From: Combretum micranthum
Lineage: Eukaryota > Streptophyta > Magnoliopsida > Myrtales > Combretaceae
DNA length: 64,000 nt
Direction: 5' to 3'
Assembly (NCBI GenBank): GCA_024138025.1
Contig: JAMXBD010000813.1
Coordinates: forward strand, 372,001-436,000
Position numbers and translations under genes: made by a program. The notes under the pieces were generated by a model. The model saw nothing but the letters and a program-made list of their open reading frames with translations, was not told where the DNA came from and ran no database searches. Below, piece after piece: positions 58,870 through 64,000 of this stretch. The stretch's first letter is position 1, and every line of letters begins with the position of its first letter.

Positions 58870-59502
58870 AGTTGACCGTGAGCTTAAACGGCATCGTACC
58901 GCAGGATTCGTTAATCTGCTAACTCGGGATGGAGGGCGCAAGTCCATCCACATATGATTTCCGGTTGGTCATATGTTTGTTAAAAATCATTTGTTTAATG
59001 CATACACTTGCTTGAATAATCACTTGTTTGAGTGAATTGTACTTAATTGTGTTATGGAAGTTATTACTCACTAAGCTAGTTAGCTTATGCCCCCATAGTT
59101 TTTACTTATTGCAGCACGAGTTTATCTGGCTTAGGCCGAGGCAAGCCACAGCACAGGTACCGGAGATAGGAGTTTCCCATAGAAGTTTAATCCATTCTTT
59201 TTGTATAGACTTCCGTTGGAAACTAAAGGACTCTGGATGACTGTAATGGACTTGATATTATTTTGCGGGGGAATGCCCCTTAGACTTTGTAAAATATAAT
59301 TATGTGTTTTGGTTTATTATCTATGGCTAATAAATGCCACATTAAACTGTTTAACTCCATTTGATAAAGTATTCTATTATCGTAAAGGAACGCTTTACAT
59401 CTACTTAAGACTCCCGAAGGGCTCCGGTTGGGAACTCGAGAGTCTTATTTAGTATGTGGCGGGCTGTTACGTTTAGGATACCCTACGGGGCGTGACAGAA
59501 AG

Positions 59503-59560
59503 CACCGGTATCATGTGTGTCCTCTTCTTCCACCAACTGAGGACATTGAAACCATCCCTC
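59503..59560 (-). pseudogene. hAT transposase relic (part 1)
   Basis: The minus strand reads F-N-V-L-S-W-W-K-K-R-T-H-M-I-P-V, the W-W-K-x-x-x-x-x-x-P motif that precedes the ARD-L block in hAT transposases. In frame with 56015-56065 before LTR J inserted. 59561-59903 is unassigned sequence without an intact gene. Confidence 0.75.
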
Positions 59561-60506
59561 CGTTCTCCCTCCCTATTGCAATTGCAGTTGCAGTTCCTCC
59601 TCATCAAGTTGTTGGACCTCATACACTAACATATCACTAAAGATTTCTTAGGAAGCTACACGGTTGCTCCCATTATATTGAGTGATTTGTTTACTTCTTT
59701 TTGAAAATCCGCATAATGAGTGACTGCTAGATCATTGTGGTTGGGATGGAAGTGCATTCGTTTGATCACGACATTAATACAAGTCTTTGAGCAAATTTGT
59801 TGTTGCATTATGAAGACTTGCGGCCTCTGATTTAGGATTGGCCACACCAACACCAATATTCTTATAGAATTCTTTGAGGAGTGCTTTAATCACACAGAAC
59901 TTATGTCACGCCCCAACGGGTACCCTAAACGTGGCAGTCCGCCACACTCAATATTAAAGCTTAAGTATGACAACCTTAGTCATTTCCAAAAGCTTTTATA
60001 TTAAGTGTAAGGCTTACTTTCACAATTTTAGAGGACCATATATGGAATAATGAAGCTTAAGGAGATATAAAAACATATTAAGAAAAGAGGATTCACAATG
60101 AATATTTGTTCATAGCAAAGACTGTGCACACTTAGGAACAATTCCCTAATTTACTAAGCTATTATATAAACAATTGCATGCTAATACTATGATATACTTT
60201 ATCCAGAGTTCTAAGATTCAAAAGGGATTACCTGCCCACATGGTCCACGTGACCTTAGCCATAAATACGGGAACTGCAAAAGGTAGCTATTGGGGTATAA
60301 GCTAATAGGCTTAGTGAGAACTATTTCCATAAATAACTTCTTGTAACAAGATTCAAACAAGTTGATTAATCAAACAAATGTAATGCACAAGCACGTGGGC
60401 AAACAAGCATATAGCTTTCCGGGAACTATATGTTGAATGGATTTACGCCCTCCATTCGGGGGGTGATACTCAAAACAAGGGGTTTTAACATAGAAAATTT
60501 AAGCTT

Positions 60507-60670
60507 GCGAGCACACATCGCCAAGCATTCAATAAAAACTTTTATACTGCGAGCACACATCGCCAAGTATTCCGAAACTTGAATTGACCTTGCTTTCGGA
60601 TCAACCGCCAAGCATATTCCATTAAGCCGCCAAGCAATCGCTTTCGGATCTTCCGCCAAGTGTTGCTTTC
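60507..60670 (-). repeat. Minisatellite-like repeats in LTR K
   Basis: Two units start GCGAGCACACATCGCCAAG (60507, about 60549) and are followed by several CCGCCAAG repeats (60607-60662). Same LTR position as the different repeats in A, E and J. Confidence 0.75.
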
Positions 60671-62868
60671 GACATGAGCCTACTATCCTTCTCACCCAAG
60701 GATAATATCCCAGCATGTAATGTGACTCACTTCGTGGTATGCATGAGTTCATTAATTTATAAAGTCATAACATAATTATTTCAACTTTGTGGTGACCAAG
60801 GAATTTCACACAAATCAATATTATACTAAAACAATCACTTAGAACAATTCGGGCTTCGATATTCTTAGAATTCTTTCAAGGAATTATCTTTCATGCATAT
60901 CGGTTTATCTTTTCCTAACTCTAGTGCAACTAATTTACAAGCACAACAAGTGTAGCATTTAATGGAAATAAACTCACGATGCCATGGTCGTCTTATTCTT
61001 CTAAGCGGATGAGTCGTTCACACAATCCACTAAACCGTAATAGTTCTCGGGGTGAAGAAATCCTTCCTCAGGGTCACCTAACCAAAGAGAAAACCCACAA
61101 TGAGTTTTTCTTGAAGATCTTCTTGAATTTTGACAAAACAATGTCAAAGAACGTTAAAGTTCGTATGGAAGAATGTTCCAACTTAAAATGGCCATAACTT
61201 GGTCATTTTAACTCGGAATCGCGCATATAATATACCGATTTCTATCTACTCGAAAAGATCTACCCATTTCTAAAATTATTTCCCACAAACAAAGCCATAT
61301 AGGCTCCGAAAAACTGGTGACAAAATTCACCACGGATTTTCAAGCAAAAAACTTTGGTTCAAGAGATCAAAATTTGTTTGATAAATACTTAGTTATCTAT
61401 ATAGTTGAAAAATTCTCTTTTTATAGCTATATAACTATTTAAGCATGCTCAAGTGTCTTGTTGTCCAAATTATTTTTCTTAAGTAAAACAATGTTGGTTT
61501 GAAGCTTTTCGGAAATTGTTTTTGTGAATTTCTTTGAAATGAACACCTTGTTTATTTTGTTTTTTAAAAAAAATGTTTCATGTTGGTTTTATTTATCTTT
61601 TTCTAAGTGACTTTTTGAAAATAAAATTTTCTACTTCCTAAGTTACACTAATAATATTTTTGAAGTTTTTCTAGAAAATATGCTTTTCCTTATTTTCTTG
61701 TGTAAATTTTTTGTTTACTTATTTGGCAAAAATCTTTACTGATATTTCTCATTCTTTTTCTCATGTCTCCATTTCCAAAAACAATTACTCATGCATGAAA
61801 ATTTGGTTTCCTTATAAAAACAATGTGGAACAATTAAGGACTTTTTGTAGAAAAACTAATTTCATAATCTTATTAACTTTTTCTTGTAACTTGAAAAGAA
61901 ATAACTTTATTATTTTCAAACCATAAATTTCTTTGCCTATTTAGTTTGTAAAGGTCTTTACTTAGAAATTTCCTAAGTCATCCATCTTATTTTCTTTCTT
62001 ATGAAAAGAAACATTTTAACAAAAACATCTCCTTTTGAAAAACAAGGTGGAAATAATAAGTATCTTTGTAAAGCAAAAGTGGTTTATAAAATTATTGTGA
62101 GTTCTCTTTTTGATAACATGAAAAGAAATGAGTTTGTTTTGTGTTGATTTTATACTTTACATAAACTTATTCCTAAGTGACAAAAAGTCTTCTTTTATTT
62201 CATTATCTTTAGAAAATAAAACTTTTGGACAACATTCTACATGAACATGATTATGAGAATAATAATAAACAAAGTAACATAAAGCATAAATAATAAAATC
62301 AAGTATTGGAGTCTTAGCTTTTTCAAGGCTCCCGGGACTAAGAAATAAACTAGTCCCATAAAGAAATAAAATGAAAGAAGAAAAACTTGTTTTGACTTGA
62401 TTAGGACAAGTCTAAGACTAGATACTAGTCTTAAGAACAACTTGAAATAAATAAATTGCATTGAAGTAATTAAATTGCATGAAAGATAAATAAATTGCAA
62501 GATTATGAGCTCATATGCTCTAAAGAATATGTATATAGTTAGTTAGATATAGTAGATAGTTATGAACATAAAAGAAATATAAAGATCATAAAGGAAATAT
62601 AAGGAACATATAGGAACATAAAGAAATTGATTATGAACAAAAACAAAGTATGAATCTAATGTTGCTTTCTTAACCTTCATGGTTTTGGAAAACATACACT
62701 AAGCTCATACTAAGTAGATGAACATGGAGACTTCTTGAAGAACTTTTACCTAAAGAAGATGAGCCTAAAGGGGACTTCTTGAAGAACTTCTTGAAGAAAA
62801 ATTCTAGAGAGATTTTGAGAGAGTAATTTTAGTGTAGAAGTGGTGTGAAAGAAGTGAAAGAGGAGGGG

Positions 62869-62880
62869 GGTATTTATAGG
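62869..62880 (-). promoter_or_regulatory. TATA box of LTR K
   Basis: CCTATAAATACC on the minus strand, with CTTTAG/GTAAA donor-like sequence about 130 bp downstream near 62747. Confidence 0.65.
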
Positions 62881-63583
62881 AAAATGGGGAGTGATTTTTG
62901 GATGAATAAAATAAATGCAAAATTAAAACAAATGGAGAGGGAGGAGAGAGAGAGAGGTGCCGGCCACACTTTGAGAGGAGAGAGGGAGTGATTTAATTTT
63001 TGTATTTTGTTAAATAAAAGATGTAATAAGTAAGGTAGATGTGATATAAAGTTATGGGAAAGGTAAAAAGTTAAGATAATAGGTTATGTAGAGTGTAAGA
63101 GTAGGTGTAAGAAAAAGTAGAGATAAAAGAATAGTGTAGAATAGTAATGAATAGTGTAATGTAAAGTAGATATGACAATTAAAGTACCGGTAGTAAGAAA
63201 ATACGCGTATAATAGCTATATCTGTTTTTTTACTTACCGAAAAATTATGAAATTGATATTTTGGAAAACTTATATTTTTACGAGTCTAACGGTATATTCG
63301 GAATATTTTTCCTATTCCGGGCTTCCGGACACGTTTTTCGAGAACTGTGTCCGATCGGGTTCGAAGGACATCCGAAATTCACGAAACTGAAACTTTTAAA
63401 ACCTATGGTTATTACGGACTATTTGAGCTAATTATCCCAACTTCGTTTTTCCGGGCCAAAGAAAACGGCAATGCCGGATTTAGATTGATACGGTAAACTA
63501 GGGTTTCGTTGACCTTTAGGGTTTCGTTTGACTTCCGGTTAGGGTTTTGTGCTGAACCGATTCCGAAAATTTAGGGGTTTACA

Positions 63584-63600
63584 ACCTTCCCCCCTTAAAG
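63584..63600 (-). other. Polypurine tract adjoining LTR K
   Basis: Minus strand CTTTAAGGGGGGAAGGT abuts the TG of the LTR. This is the plus-strand priming site of an LTR retrotransposon. Confidence 0.8.
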
Positions 63601-64000
63601 AAAGTTTTGTCCTCAAAACTTGGAGATTCCTACTTGTGGTTAGAACTTGGTTACTTGGGTTATGTGTCCTTCTTTAAAAAGATCTCTTTACTTGATTTCC
63701 TCATTTCTTAACCTCTGACTCTCTTACGGATAAGAAATCGGTATTAGGTATATCCACATAAAGAAGATTCTCTTTGTTCCATTCTTGCGTCTAGGTTTGT
63801 TATATCTCTGACTGATCCCTTTTGTCTCTTTTTCCTATTGAGAGCGTTATATTGACCGATTATGAAACGAACCATCTTCTTTGGTTACTCGATTCATACC
63901 ATAAGCATCCTTGTCTTCTTGTTTATTGTTTGTGAGAGATCCTGAAATCTTGAGAGGGTTAATTCTGCTTTTATCGAATTTCATAAACCTTTTTATCCTT
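63601..64000 (-). other. 3' internal (untranslated) part of the element carrying LTR K
   Basis: Sequence upstream of the polypurine tract on the minus strand. It includes CCAAGTTTTGAGGACAAAAC, a motif often seen near the end of Ty3/gypsy internal regions. No clear open frame in this 400 bp; any pol would lie beyond the right edge. Confidence 0.6.

Larger units (their letters stand above)
56071..59497 (+). mobile_element. Solo LTR J, complete
   Basis: This plus-strand LTR starts TGTAAACCACGG and ends CGGGGCGTGACA at 59497, 3427 bp. Perfect TSD GAAAG at 56066-56070 and 59498-59502. Related to B and I but shorter. Two long C-runs (56672-56696, 56862-56879), TATAAACAT at about 56760, three units of the degenerate array (57375-57860), mid-LTR block at about 58195-58300, acidic micro-ORF at 58393-58437, a 33-bp minisatellite at 58771-58869, GGGGGAATGCCCC near 59263, and terminal palindrome at about 59395-59460. 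It interrupts a hAT transposase relic. Confidence 0.94.
59904..63583 (-). mobile_element. LTR K, probable 3' LTR of an element extending right
   Basis: The LTR starts TGTAAACCCC at 63583 and ends GGGGCGTGACA at 59904, 3680 bp. The right flank, read on the minus strand, is CTTTAAGGGGGGAAGGT directly before TGTAAA: a polypurine tract as expected upstream of a 3' LTR. The left flank (ACTTA) is not repeated at the right edge, again against a solo LTR. Landmarks: TATA box at 62869-62880, GCCGGCC near 62962, minisatellite at 60507-60670, conserved frame ending C-A-I-P-S at about 61215, terminal palindrome at about 59943-60020. The acidic frame (near 61040-61075) has lost its stop. Confidence 0.88.

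Noticed and set aside
1..64000. CRISPR arrays, tRNA or rRNA genes, bacterial operons
   Set aside because: No regularly spaced identical repeats of that kind, no cloverleaf or rRNA signatures recognised, and the gene structure is plant nuclear.

Overview
The window is nuclear DNA from a flowering plant, probably a eudicot with a repeat-rich genome. The evidence is one interrupted plant-type gene with GT-AG introns, and dense nesting of very long LTRs with U3-like promoters. I cannot name the species.

Left part (1-39000): almost entirely LTR retrotransposon sequence, but made of single LTRs rather than whole elements. Eight solo LTRs of about 3.2-5.6 kb (net of nested insertions) can be delimited here. 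Each begins TGTAA or its decayed form, ends in CGGGGCGTGACA or a decayed form, and is flanked by a 5-bp target-site duplication (TSD). They are nested: LTR G (2502-12832) holds F (6215-12733), which holds E (6908-10174). LTR D (13051-31180) holds C (15169-29506), which holds A (15406-18695) and B (19613-26315); B holds a hAT-like element (19632-20706). LTR I (33851-38444) stands alone and splits an old open frame. A partial LTR (H) occupies 1-1853. The host DNA beneath is visible only in short pieces, including decayed coding-like sequence and a four-armed alternating palindrome (31640-33080).

Middle (39500-54400): a MITE-like element, then the one confident gene, on the minus strand from 54031 to 40990. 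It encodes an RRP6-like 3'-5' exoribonuclease of the nuclear RNA exosome (PMC2NT, DEDDy exonuclease and HRDC regions, basic C-terminal tail) in 14 exons. About 15 frame-disrupting indels lie in otherwise well-conserved exons, which looks more like sequence error than decay. Its promoter carries two telo-box-like repeats and a TGGGCC (site II) motif.

Right part (54360-64000): an AT-rich tandem array of about 248-bp units, a broken hAT transposase C-terminus split by solo LTR J (56071-59497), and LTR K (59904-63583). K is followed by a polypurine-tract-like motif, so it is probably the 3' LTR of a minus-strand element whose body runs off the right edge.

The most interesting signals are inside the LTRs: (i) a 14-codon acidic reading frame ending in a P-x-D-Y-Y-D/Y-stop pattern, with the same length in at least seven LTRs and synonymous differences; (ii) a second open frame ending in an R-Y-I-I-C-E-I-P-S-stop pattern; (iii) a 60-65 bp imperfect palindrome beside the LTR 3' end whose stem sequence differs between families while pairing is kept; (iv) a degenerate tandem array whose copy number differs between related LTRs. 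All comparisons were made by eye.
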